Positions 15,432 through 23,307 of a DNA stretch of 23,432 nucleotides are shown here, piece by piece. Origin of the DNA: Planctomycetota bacterium (GTDB taxonomy: Bacteria > Planctomycetota > Phycisphaerae > WQYP01); the NCBI GenBank assembly GCA_023489375.1, contig JAMDCX010000111.1:1-23432 (forward strand), read 5' to 3'. Numbering within the stretch: position 1 is the stretch's first letter; each line of letters begins with the position of its first letter. The notes below the pieces were generated by a model. That model saw nothing but the letters and a program-made list of their open reading frames with translations. It was not told where the DNA came from and made no database searches. The translations under genes and the position numbers were made by a program.

Positions 15432-16205
15432 ATGAACGAACCGCGTTATCGGCGTGTACTGTTGAAAATCTCCGGAGAAGGTCTGTGTAAGGAAAACGGC
15501 GTCGGTTTTGATATGGCCGAACTTACAACGATCGCCCGGCAGATCGCTGAGGTTGCGGCGCTGGGCGTTCAAGTGGCGGTGGTGATCGGCGGCGGTAATT
15601 TTATCCGTGGCGAAACGCTCGCAAAATCCGGGGAAATACAACGTTCCACCGCGGATTATATGGGTATGTTGGCGACGGTTATTAATGCCATGGCCCTGCA
15701 GGACGTGCTGGAACATCTGGGGTGTCCCACGCGCGTGGCCAGCGCGTTAAATGTTATTCAAGTGGCCGAACCATTCATTCGACGCAAAGTGTTACGGCAT
15801 CTGGAAAAAGGTCGCGTGGTGGTATTGGCGGCGGGAGTGGGAAATCCATTTTTCACCACGGATACCTGCGCGGCCCTGCGGGCGACGGAATTGCAGGCCG
15901 AGGTGCTGCTGAAAGCTACCAAGGTGGACGGCGTTTATGATTCCGATCCCAAGAAAAATCCGCACGCGGTCTGTTATTCCGAGTTGACCTATCGGCAGGT
16001 CCTTACGGATAATTTACGGGTGATGGATATGACGGCTATCAGTCTGGCTATGGAAAGCAAAATTCCAGTCGTGGTCTTTAATGTCAAAAAGCCGGGCAAT
16101 ATTATGCGGGTCATCGCCGGCGAGCCGATCGGTACGAGGATAACGTATGCCCCGAACCATGGTCAGGAAGTCTCAAGACGGCTGGTAGCAGAGCGAATAT
16201 CCTAG
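15432..16205 (+). CDS. pyrH: UMP kinase
   Basis: PyrH phosphorylates UMP to UDP in pyrimidine nucleotide synthesis. It belongs to the amino-acid-kinase fold, unlike eukaryotic UMP kinases. The 257 residues show RRVLLKISGEGL near the N-terminus, AVVIGGGNFIRGE, the UMP-site segment DYMGMLATVINAMALQDVLE, GNPFFTTDTCAALRATEL and LKATKVDGVYDSDPKKNP. The length is slightly above the usual 240 because of a C-terminal tail of about 17 residues after GTRIT. TGGAG (15421-15425) precedes the ATG. It lies between tsf and frr, the order common in bacteria. Confidence 0.96.
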   Translation: MNEPRYRRVLLKISGEGLCKENGVGFDMAELTTIARQIAEVAALGVQVAVVIGGGNFIRGETLAKSGEIQRSTADYMGMLATVINAMALQDVLEHLGCPTRVASALNVIQVAEPFIRRKVLRHLEKGRVVVLAAGVGNPFFTTDTCAALRATELQAEVLLKATKVDGVYDSDPKKNPHAVCYSELTYRQVLTDNLRVMDMTAISLAMESKIPVVVFNVKKPGNIMRVIAGEPIGTRITYAPNHGQEVSRRLVAERIS

Positions 16206-16222
16206 ATTTCCGGAGTCTGAAC

Positions 16223-16783
16223 ATGCCTATTGATGAAATTCTTTTTACCGCTGAAGAACACATGGAGAAGGTTCTGGATCACCTGCGGCACGAACTGCGC
16301 GGATTCCGTACGGGGCGTGCCAGTACTTCTCTGGTGGAGTTTATAAAAATTGATTACTACGGCACTCCAACTGATTTGCGGGCCCTGGCCTCCCTGACCA
16401 CACCCGATGCCACCTCCATTCTTATCAAACCTTTTGATCCCTCCTCACACAAGGATATTATCCGCGGCCTGGAAGCCGCCAATCTGGGCATCAATCCCAT
16501 TAATGACGGCAAGCAGATTCGACTGGTATTGCCGCCGTTGTCCGGTGAGCGTCGCCAGCAACTGTTGGGAAAAGTAAAAGAAGCGGCGGAGCAGGCGCGC
16601 ATCGGCATGCGCAACGTCCGCCGGGATGCCAATAAACATATTGATCAGGAAGAAAAACAGGCCGCCATTCCGGAAGATCAAACCCAGCAGGCCAAAGAAG
16701 ATATTCAGGAACTGTTGAAAAAATTTGAGGCCAGGGTGGATGAACTGGTGCAGGCCAAGCACAAAGAGATCACTGAAGTGTAG
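16223..16783 (+). CDS. frr: Ribosome recycling factor
   Basis: RRF works with EF-G to split post-termination ribosomes. The 186 residues match the family length and fold: N-terminal helix with MEKVLDHLRHELRGFRTGRASTSLVEFIKIDYYGTPTDLRALASL, then the domain II strand region (DATSILIKPFDPSSHKDIIRGLEAANLGINPINDGKQIRLVLPPLSGERRQQL), then two long C-terminal helices with KVKEAAEQARIGMRNVRRDANKHI. CGGAG (16211-16215) precedes the ATG. It lies 17 nt after pyrH, so it is almost certainly in the same transcript. Confidence 0.97.
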   Translation: MPIDEILFTAEEHMEKVLDHLRHELRGFRTGRASTSLVEFIKIDYYGTPTDLRALASLTTPDATSILIKPFDPSSHKDIIRGLEAANLGINPINDGKQIRLVLPPLSGERRQQLLGKVKEAAEQARIGMRNVRRDANKHIDQEEKQAAIPEDQTQQAKEDIQELLKKFEARVDELVQAKHKEITEV

Positions 16784-16848
16784 ACAGCGTCGTACGCGGC
16801 GGGAGACACGAGTCCATATTTCCACCCGGAGATGGATACGCAACGCGC

Positions 16849-19800
16849 ATGAAGGTGCCGGTTATGGAGCAGACAGCGGATGTTGAAGCGAAACTGCGCC
16901 GTGCGGATAAACTCATTGCGCGTTATACCGGTGCAACGGATATTGCGCACCGGTTAAAGCTGGCACGCACCATTTTCACTAAAGGCGCTTTGTTAATTCA
17001 AACCCGGCGTTTTACACCCGCCCTGGCGACTTTTGATCTTCTGTTGCAACTTTTTCAAGATAGTCCGGAAGAAACTCTTCAAGGGCAGGTGGCCAAAACA
17101 TTGCTGGATCGGGCGGCAGTGCTGGATATTCTGGGGCGGCGCGAGGAAGCGTTGGCCGGTTATGATGAGCTGATTCGTCGCTTCCATGACGCACCAGCGG
17201 CTGCCCTGCGTGGATATGCAGCCTCGGCGATGTTCAACAAAGCCTCCCTTCTGACACGACTGGAGCGGGGTCCGGAAGCCTTAACGGCACTGAATGAATG
17301 TCTCGATGATCACGTCCAATTGTCCGATCGGCCATTGGCCAGGGCCCTTTGGATGAAAGTCACCGCCTTGCGGGATTCCGGGCGGGATAATCAGGCTTTG
17401 GCGGCGTGTGATCGTCTGCTGGCGGATTTTTCCGATAAAAAAGAAATCGTGGATCAGAATTGGCTCTGTGAGATTATGATGGAAAGGGTGGATATCCTGA
17501 TCACACTGGACCGCGCCCCGGAGGTTATCAGCGCTTATCAGGCGGCGGAAGAGCGGTTTGGACCGGTAGCTGAAGAAGTCATGGGAGCCAGGACGGCGGA
17601 ATGTCTGGTCCAAGCACTCCAGGCGCATCTGGCTTTGAATCGATATACCGAGGCGTTGACATTGGCGGAAAAGGCCCTGAAAGCATTCGGTGCTTTTGTG
17701 GACCCACCATGGCTTGAAGTGGTCAGGGCCGCCGGTAAAGCGCGCGTACTGGCCTTGTGCCGTCTGGGGCGGGTGGAAGCCTGCCTGGCCGCGTATGATG
17801 CGATCGTTGAACGCACGGGTGAGGTGGTGGATGCTCAGTTGCGGTGTAGTGTGGCCGCGTTATTGCTGGATCAAAGCACCATCCGGGCGACCCGGCGCGA
17901 TTATACCGCAGCCGATCAATGGTGTGACGATTTAATTCACCGGTTCAAATCTTCTGAAGATACGGACCTGCTGACGCTTTGTGCGCGGGCCATGTTTAAT
18001 AAAATCGCCCTGCAGGCGTATATGGGTAAAACCGATGCGGTTATGCCCGCCTGTGACGCATTTATTGATTGCTTTCGCTACAGCACCCATCCGGTGATTT
18101 GCGAAATGCTTTTTCATGCCTGGAGCCGCAAAGCGGAGATACTCGCTGCGCAGCGGCATGAAGCTGAGGCGCTGGCCGCGTATGATGCCGCATTGAAAGC
18201 AGGACAATCTCTTTTGCCGCTTCCGCCGCCGATGGCGAATATCATGGCCTCGAAAGCCTCCTGTCTGGGCCGATTGTCGCGCCGCGCCGAGCAACTGGCA
18301 ACCTATGATGCCCTGCTGGCCGTTTTTGCTGATAATGTGACGCCGGGAGTGCGGGCGGTGACAGGCCCGGTGATCCTGGCGCGGGCCTTCATGTTGCGGG
18401 AAGATGGCCGGTTTGAAGAGGCGTTGTCAGCCTGTCGGCAATTTATTGCCCGGGTTGAACGCGGTACGCCGGCTACCCAGCTGGTACCCCTGGCCCGAGC
18501 CATGTTTTTACGCGGAGAGTTGCTGGAAAAACTGGAACGTCCCGCCGAAGCTGTGGCCGCGTATGCCGCTCTGGCGTCGCGATTTGACTTCAATGGGGAA
18601 ACGGAATCCCGCCAATGTATACCGGCCGCGTTATTCAATCAGGCCGCCTTACAGGGAAAAACAGGTCACCATGAAGAAGCTCTGCAAACGCTCGATCAAT
18701 TGCTGCAGCGCGCGCGGACGGAGTCGGATCTGATTCCGGTACGGTTGCTGGCTCAAGCCATGCACAATCGGGCCGCGCTTCTTGAAGCGCTGCACAACTC
18801 CGATGCGGCCATAACAGCTTATCAGGAAGTGGTAACATCGTTTCGTTCGATATCTGATCCAGCCGTTGTTTCGTTAGTCATGGAGTCATTATTCCGGCGC
18901 GCGGAACTGTTGCATGATAGGGGGAAATTACAGGCAAGTTTAGACGATTATCAGGCGATCCAGGCGTATGGTGAACCACCGGAATCATCACCATCGCAAA
19001 AGGCAATCATCAGTTCAGCGGCGTTTGCTATAGCTGCGGTGCTTTCGGCGCTGGATAAACCCCTGGAAGCTCTGGCGGCGTATGATAAGGCTGTGCAACG
19101 TTTTGGGGCCGTTGCACAGCCATGGGTACGCGCGGAGATCGCCGATACCATGGAGCATCTCCGGCCCACAGGGGGGCGGTGTGCAGCTAATGTTCGTCGG
19201 CAACTCACCACCGTGCTGGGGCGACGGATGGAGCAGGCCCTGGAGGCGGGTGATTATGATAATGCGTTGACAATTGGACAAGCCTTGCGGGAACGGTTCC
19301 AGCATGATTCCGCTCCGGAAGTTTTGGGATGGGTGGACCGTGCAGTGGAAATTGCCGCCTTAATTGCCCATAAACAGCAGGAAAACATAGCTGCGGCGAA
19401 GGCTGCAGAGGAACAGAAAACAGTGGCTGCCAGTATGGCGGAGGAACACGCAGAGCCAATACCGGCCAATGGGACACCACCTATTATGGAACCAGCCGCG
19501 GCTTTATCCCTCACTGTTGAAACGCCGCCGCAGGAGCCGGCGCCTGTTGAAACACCCACGGAGGCCCTTACCGCACCGACTCCCCATACCGCCCTGGCGA
19601 TCGCCGCGCCAAATGCTACCAACGCGATAACTCCTCCACCCGATACCGCCGCTACCGCTCCTTCCCCCGTTGCTGAAACCACCGCGCCTGTGGAGAGTGC
19701 GGCTACGAATTTGGATGTGGCCACAGCACAGTCACAACTGGCATATTTGCAAAATCCTGTTTGGCATGGTCGTGGTGCGGAACTTGATGCCGCCTGCGAT

Positions 19801-20787
19801 CAATTTATAAAACAATTTGGCGGCAGCAGGTTTCCAGATATTCGGCGCGCCGCGGCAGAAGCTTTCCGCATAAAAATTCAACTGGTTAAAGAAAATGGTT
19901 CGTTGGAGGATGAACTACGGGTCTGCAATGAATTTATGCTTAAATTTGGTCATGAAACAGATTCATCTTTCGCCCTGCCTCTTTGTCGGACAATCCTGGA
20001 TCGTGGACGTGTCTTGGGCCAATTGGATCGTCCGGGCCATGAACAGGCGGCCTATGATGCCCTGATTTTGCGCTTTGGCAACTCCACCGATCCGTCATTG
20101 TGGGCCTATGTGATTGAAACGTTAATATGTCAGGCGACCATTGCCGGAAAGCAGGGGCGGATTGGTGATGAAGTGCGGTGCTATCAGAAACTCGTGGGTA
20201 AATTCAGTACCATACTGGACACGGACATACAGAGGCAGGTAGCCGCTGCCATGCTTGGAACGGCTCTGGCCTTTCGTAAACTGGATCGCAAACTTGATGA
20301 ACTGGCTGTTTATGACGCTATTATTCAGCGCTTTGAAAAAACCGGGGATACGGGAATTTTATTAATTGTGGTTCGATCCATGATGCGCAAAGCTCTGACC
20401 CTGGGAGAACGCGGCAAACGTTTGGAACAAATGGCTGTTTATGATACGGTTACCACCCGCTTCTCGGAGTCGGATTCGCCGCTTTTGCGACAACATGCTG
20501 CCCGGGCGCAATGCTACCGCGCCATGGCCCTGGCGGAGCTGGGAAAACTTGCCGACGCCCTGACTGGATATGAGGCGGTACTGACCAGATACGGTCAGGA
20601 CGCCGCGCCGCCGCTGCGGGCTTGTGCCGCATTAGCGTTATATCAAAAAGCGGAGTTACTGCGTAAACAACGCCACCGCGCAGAAGCCATTGCCTGCTAC
20701 CAGCATTTAATACAGGGTTATCAAATGGAAGATGAGGAAATTGCCGGTTTGGTTGCCCAGTCCCGGGCCTTGCTTCGTGTATTATAG
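16849..20787 (+). CDS. Giant TPR-like repeat protein (about 1300 residues)
   Basis: The protein is built almost entirely of degenerate helical repeats with a period near 43 residues rather than the 34 of classical TPRs. The recurrent core is a LGRxEEALAAYDxLIxRF helix, an acidic/proline loop, then an AxAMxxKAxxL helix. Copies run from about residue 50 to 835 and again from about 965 to the end. The two arrays are joined by a Pro/Ala/Thr-rich linker (about 840-960) likely to be disordered. No signal peptide, membrane helix or catalytic domain is seen, so a cytosolic scaffold or protein-binding role is the best guess. The start is ambiguous: ATG 16849 has GGAG far upstream, whereas ATG 16864 has AAGGTG at better spacing. 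It follows frr by 65 nt. Confidence 0.8.
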   Translation: MKVPVMEQTADVEAKLRRADKLIARYTGATDIAHRLKLARTIFTKGALLIQTRRFTPALATFDLLLQLFQDSPEETLQGQVAKTLLDRAAVLDILGRREEALAGYDELIRRFHDAPAAALRGYAASAMFNKASLLTRLERGPEALTALNECLDDHVQLSDRPLARALWMKVTALRDSGRDNQALAACDRLLADFSDKKEIVDQNWLCEIMMERVDILITLDRAPEVISAYQAAEERFGPVAEEVMGARTAECLVQALQAHLALNRYTEALTLAEKALKAFGAFVDPPWLEVVRAAGKARVLALCRLGRVEACLAAYDAIVERTGEVVDAQLRCSVAALLLDQSTIRATRRDYTAADQWCDDLIHRFKSSEDTDLLTLCARAMFNKIALQAYMGKTDAVMPACDAFIDCFRYSTHPVICEMLFHAWSRKAEILAAQRHEAEALAAYDAALKAGQSLLPLPPPMANIMASKASCLGRLSRRAEQLATYDALLAVFADNVTPGVRAVTGPVILARAFMLREDGRFEEALSACRQFIARVERGTPATQLVPLARAMFLRGELLEKLERPAEAVAAYAALASRFDFNGETESRQCIPAALFNQAALQGKTGHHEEALQTLDQLLQRARTESDLIPVRLLAQAMHNRAALLEALHNSDAAITAYQEVVTSFRSISDPAVVSLVMESLFRRAELLHDRGKLQASLDDYQAIQAYGEPPESSPSQKAIISSAAFAIAAVLSALDKPLEALAAYDKAVQRFGAVAQPWVRAEIADTMEHLRPTGGRCAANVRRQLTTVLGRRMEQALEAGDYDNALTIGQALRERFQHDSAPEVLGWVDRAVEIAALIAHKQQENIAAAKAAEEQKTVAASMAEEHAEPIPANGTPPIMEPAAALSLTVETPPQEPAPVETPTEALTAPTPHTALAIAAPNATNAITPPPDTAATAPSPVAETTAPVESAATNLDVATAQSQLAYLQNPVWHGRGAELDAACDQFIKQFGGSRFPDIRRAAAEAFRIKIQLVKENGSLEDELRVCNEFMLKFGHETDSSFALPLCRTILDRGRVLGQLDRPGHEQAAYDALILRFGNSTDPSLWAYVIETLICQATIAGKQGRIGDEVRCYQKLVGKFSTILDTDIQRQVAAAMLGTALAFRKLDRKLDELAVYDAIIQRFEKTGDTGILLIVVRSMMRKALTLGERGKRLEQMAVYDTVTTRFSESDSPLLRQHAARAQCYRAMALAELGKLADALTGYEAVLTRYGQDAAPPLRACAALALYQKAELLRKQRHRAEAIACYQHLIQGYQMEDEEIAGLVAQSRALLRVL

Positions 20788-20873
20788 TCCTTTCGCCTAC
20801 ACGCAGGCGGTATAACCGTAAAGCGACGAAAGAATTCCAGGAAGAGTAGTACTTAATAATGAGTAATGCGTAA

Positions 20874-20904
20874 GGAACTGATGCATAATAACTTCCAAAT
20901 AATC
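20874..20904 (+). mobile_element. Truncated left end of the 147-bp MITE-like element, copy C
   Basis: The sequence follows the first 31 positions of copy B (22474-22504) with only a few mismatches, including ATAATAACTTCC. Similarity stops where a GTAACCGTTCACGG palindrome begins at 20905. The junction suggests insertion of the palindrome pair into, or recombination with, this element. Confidence 0.65.
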
Positions 20905-20918
20905 GTAACCGTTCACGG
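20905..20918 (+). repeat. Palindromic 14-mer (REP-like), copy 5
   Basis: This is an exact GTAACCGTTCACGG. Together with the inverted copy at 21013-21026 it bounds a 122-bp segment. Confidence 0.75.
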
Positions 20919-21012
20919 TCATGTCGAGGGGCAGAATTACCGCGATTTTGACATAGCCCAAAGGGTGGGAATCCCTTGTGGTGCAGGCTTCCAGCTTGCT
21001 GCAGTCGCCCCT

Positions 21013-21026
21013 TCGTGAACGGTTAC
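21013..21026 (-). repeat. Palindromic 14-mer (REP-like), copy 6
   Basis: The minus strand reads GTAACCGTTCACGA, one mismatch at the last position, facing copy 5. Confidence 0.7.
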
Positions 21027-21091
21027 TATGAACTTGATATTGGCATTGGCTGCGAACCACCGCAAGGCGTTGCGGTGCTGCAAGGGTGTAA

Positions 21092-21164
21092 AACCGCAGA
21101 TCACGCAGATGCCCGCAGATCAGGGGTCGGAATATATCTGCGCCAATCAGCGTTATCTGCGGTT
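21092..21164. repeat. AACCGCAGAT/ATCTGCGGTT inverted repeat
   Basis: AACCGCAGAT (21092-21101) and ATCTGCGGTT (21155-21164) are perfect complements. Pairing continues inward imperfectly over about 29 bp per arm through further GCAGAT words. The outer 10 bp would close a long hairpin. The role is unknown. Confidence 0.7.
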
Positions 21165-21295
21165 AAAGGATGGGACCTCACCATCGTACTGATATTTCAC
21201 CTTATCTGCCCGGAACGGTTGTACCCAAAAGAGACTGTTTGGCGCCGTGATGTTGCAATTTATTAGAAACCTGTTAAAGTTTAATACATAAGTAT

Positions 21296-21358
21296 CGGAA
21301 AGGAATTGATGATTTCTTTCCGACAACTTCTTGGCATTGAGATTTAGAGCATTATTTT
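21296..21358 (+). promoter_or_regulatory. Hairpin and possible promoter upstream of the CxxC membrane protein
   Basis: CGGAAAGGAAT (21296-21306) pairs with ATTTCTTTCCG (21312-21322) with one G-T wobble around a 5-nt loop. Downstream, TTGGCA (21331-21336) and TATTTT (21353-21358) are 16 nt apart and could be -35 and -10 boxes, about 60 nt before the ATG at 21417. The hairpin is clear; the promoter is tentative. Confidence 0.35.
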
Positions 21359-21416
21359 AGCTGAGATTCTTGGCTTTTGTATCTGTAGTTCAGGCTTTTT
21401 ATAGAAAGGGTTGCTT

Positions 21417-21980
21417 ATGATTCTCCCGTACAACTGGAAGGAAAAACTCAAACCGGCCAACCTCCGCAACACCATCAATGAAAATTCTGCGGTGGTCAGT
21501 ATCATCGCGGCGGTGGTGGCCATTGTGGCAATTGCGTTTATTGTCCGCAATTTCATTCAAACTCCCAATTACGGCCCCACCACCGCTTATTACTACGATA
21601 CTTCCGATGGCAGCGTGCAGGTGCTGCCGCGATCCAAGTATCCGCCGCTGATCGGGAAAACCGGTAAGCCTACATTGGTCTGGGCGGAATATTATACGTG
21701 CTCCTCCTGCTCGGATAAAAAACTGGCCTATCTGGAGAAATATTCACCGCAGGCCAAGAAGGCCATGGAACAACTCCAGGCCGAGGCCAACAATCCCAAA
21801 ACTAAGGGCATGCCGCCTAATTTTGCCATGATGCAGATGGCCATGGCCGGCGGTGGAATGCTGGTACGCAGTCCCCAGAAAGGCTCTCAATGGTATCCGT
21901 TGGAATCGCCGGAAGGTATGCGGATTGCCACGCCGCCGGCATGCGCCAGTGGACAACTTAAAGCTTGCAACCCGGAATGA
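21417..21980 (+). CDS. Single-pass membrane protein with CxxC pair, planctomycete-type hypothetical
   Basis: This 187-residue protein has a membrane helix at residues 24-46 (SAVVSIIAAVVAIVAIAFIVRNF) after a charged, Asn-rich N-terminus, so the bulk probably faces the periplasm. After the helix come AYYYDTSDGSVQVLPRSKYPPLIG, then the cysteine pair CSSC (95-98) followed by SDKKLAYLEKYSPQAKKAME, and two more cysteines near the end (176 and 184). From memory, proteins with a YYxDTxxGxxxV strand, a CxxC and LEKYxPxAKxAxE are common hypotheticals in planctomycetes; this is recalled, not searched. The CxxC could bind metal or form a disulphide. ATG 21417 is chosen over TTG 21411 because AAAGGG lies just upstream. 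It stands alone in a repeat-rich zone. Confidence 0.75.
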   Translation: MILPYNWKEKLKPANLRNTINENSAVVSIIAAVVAIVAIAFIVRNFIQTPNYGPTTAYYYDTSDGSVQVLPRSKYPPLIGKTGKPTLVWAEYYTCSSCSDKKLAYLEKYSPQAKKAMEQLQAEANNPKTKGMPPNFAMMQMAMAGGGMLVRSPQKGSQWYPLESPEGMRIATPPACASGQLKACNPE

Positions 21981-22087
21981 GTTGGTGTTGTCCATACTGT
22001 AACGTTTATGCCTGCGGATGTGCCGCATCCGGGAACCTGTATAGTCGTCAACGTTTATCACATGAATAAATTGGACCGGTACGATTC

Positions 22088-22101
22088 GTAACCGTGCACG
22101 G
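22088..22101 (+). repeat. Palindromic 14-mer (REP-like), copy 7
   Basis: GTAACCGTGCACGG differs from the consensus at one position, in the two-base loop (TC to GC). It faces the copy at 22708-22721. Confidence 0.7.
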
Positions 22102-22256
22102 TCATAACCGTAAAAAAATTAAAAACAGGTTACAGGTTACCGGAGACAGGATACGGGGAGACGCGAGCCGGTGGGTTTATCCCACCGGAAAAAATTAGCC
22201 GGCGGCATGGTGCCGCCATGGGATAACAGATATTGATCAATAAGTAGAATAAAACT

Positions 22257-22276
22257 ATTTCACCACAACGACATGA
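22257..22276 (-). repeat. Dispersed 20-bp word, copy 3
   Basis: This is the reverse complement of the word at 289-308, with one mismatch. It begins a low-complexity AACGA-rich stretch reaching about 22345. Confidence 0.55.
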
Positions 22277-22473
22277 TAAACAACGAGCAACGAACAACGA
22301 ACAACAGTGTGATTTACTACAACGACACGACGACACAACGGAGGTTGCAAGTTGCGGGTACAGGTTATTGGGCAGTTATCTCTGCGTAGCTCTGCCTCCT
22401 CTGATGTAAAAAAATAATGATCAAAAAACCATTGCGACTCCTGTACTTTAAATGTAGCGCAACATCTCATTAC

Positions 22474-22620
22474 GGAACTGGCGCATAATAACTTCCCAAT
22501 AGTCGTTATGCCGGTTGGTGCGCGAATTCCGGAGCATTGTCCGTCAAATAGCTACCGGCTATGCCGGTGGTGGAGTATTCAATGGTAATGCCAATCGGGA
22601 AGTTATTATGGTCCCATTCC
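22474..22620. mobile_element. 147-bp MITE-like element, copy B
   Basis: It has the same 147-bp length and ends (GGAA...TTCC) as copy A at 12725-12871 and the same inner inverted repeats (TAATAACTTCCC 22486-22497, GGGAAGTTATTA 22597-22608). The central stem is nearly conserved: one changed base leaves a G-T type pairing in one orientation. It is flanked by a 20-bp imperfect direct repeat (22453-22472 and 22625-22644, 17 of 20 matching), which may be a duplicated target region or part of a larger repeat. Confidence 0.8.
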
Positions 22621-22707
22621 CAAGTGCAGCGCAACGTCTTATTAAGGCCGCCAGGCCCATCTCATTATTCATTACTCATTGTAGAGCGGACGATGTTGGT
22701 AGCCGGA

Positions 22708-22721
22708 CTGTGAACAGTTAC
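22708..22721 (-). repeat. Palindromic 14-mer (REP-like), copy 8, with compensatory changes
   Basis: The minus strand reads GTAACTGTTCACAG. Relative to the consensus it has two substitutions, and they fall on paired positions of the stem, so a perfect hairpin is retained (ACTGT-GA-ACAGT on the plus strand). Confidence 0.7.
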
Positions 22722-22743
22722 ATTTGTGTTATATTGTATTACG

Positions 22744-23113
22744 ATGTATGTCGATACATGTCATTCTGGTAAATACGTTCACTACATCCTACGTGATTCC
22801 TATCGCCAGGACGGCAAGATCATACACCGTACCATCGCTAATTTGTCAAATTGCTCTTCGGCCGAGATACAAGCCATCCAGATCGTGCTGAAATTAGCCC
22901 GGCGGGTGGCAGTACATGGAGACCACGGTGCCGGAAGGCTTGGAAGAACACAAAACGCTCTGCACGATGGAATTGCGGATGCAAGGCCAGCCGCGGATGT
23001 CGGTACAAAGGTTTTTAGAAAAGGCAAAAGTCGTCTTATCGGCAGCTCTACGGCACCGAGGCGTAAAAGTAGCCACGAGAAAGAAGCTGCTGATAAGATG
23101 CGAAACCCGTTGA
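22744..23113 (+). pseudogene. IS1634-like transposase with large internal deletion
   Basis: Two parts of one transposase are recognisable in different frames. Frame one from ATG 22744 gives MYVDTCHSGKYVHYILRDSY followed by RQDGKIIHRTIANLSNCSSAEIQAIQIVLK, the usual N-terminus of IS1634-type proteins (DGK, RTIANLS). From about 22916 the +1 frame gives LEEHKTLCTMELRMQGQ, then VATRKKLLIR and a stop at 23113, which resembles the C-terminal tail of the same family. The central region with the DDE catalytic residues is missing, leaving about 120 of the usual 450-600 residues, so the gene cannot be functional. It may persist as a non-autonomous derivative. The family call comes from motif memory. Confidence 0.65.
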
Positions 23114-23253
23114 TTTTACAGCGCATTATTGTTATGCGAAGCACCGGCTTTTGCTGGAACATCCGATATATGACCGATTCCGCTGCGCCGTGAATAATCC
23201 GGGCTAAATTATTCCGGTGGGATAAACCCACCGGCTCGCACCTTCGTGCCCTG

Positions 23254-23281
23254 TCCTAACTCCTAACTCCTAACTCCTAAA
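23254..23281. repeat. TCCTAAC short tandem repeat
   Basis: Four successive 7-nt units of TCCTAAC (the last one imperfect) are followed by a degenerate continuation (TTCTAAC). It lies just outside the right arm of the 40-bp inverted repeat. Confidence 0.8.
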
Positions 23282-23307
23282 TTCTAACTTAACTTCCCCT
23301 TCGTTGT

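Larger units (their letters stand above)
20788..21416. other. Intergenic repeat region after the TPR-like gene
   Basis: This 629-bp stretch has no supported gene. In order it holds a weak CGCCT/AGGCG hairpin (about 20798-20813) without a T run, a truncated end of the 147-bp element, an inverted pair of palindromic 14-mers, an ATCTGCGG-type inverted repeat, and a hairpin and possible promoter before the CxxC membrane protein. Confidence 0.6.
21981..22743. other. Intergenic repeat region before the transposase remnant
   Basis: There is no supported gene. The region contains a CGGATG-TGCCG-CATCCG hairpin (22015-22031), a palindromic 14-mer, the left arm of a 40-bp inverted repeat, a perfect GGCGGCA-TGG-TGCCGCC hairpin (22201-22217), and an AACGAAC-type low-complexity run (about 22262-22345). 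Copy B of the 147-bp element and another 14-mer follow. Confidence 0.55.
22163..23239. mobile_element. 1.08-kb segment bounded by a 40-bp inverted repeat
   Basis: The arm at 22163-22202 and the reverse complement of 23200-23239 agree at 37 of 40 positions. Each arm contains a perfect hairpin, CCGGTGGG-loop-CCCACCGG (22168-22188 and 23214-23234). The segment encloses copy B of the 147-bp element, a 14-mer palindrome and the deleted IS1634-like transposase. It may be a decayed or composite element; alternatively the arms are independent copies of one dispersed palindrome. No target-site duplication is evident. Confidence 0.55.

Noticed and set aside
23254..23290. TCCTAAC tandem units as a CRISPR array
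   Set aside because: The units are 7 nt with no spacers and no cas genes; it is a simple tandem repeat.
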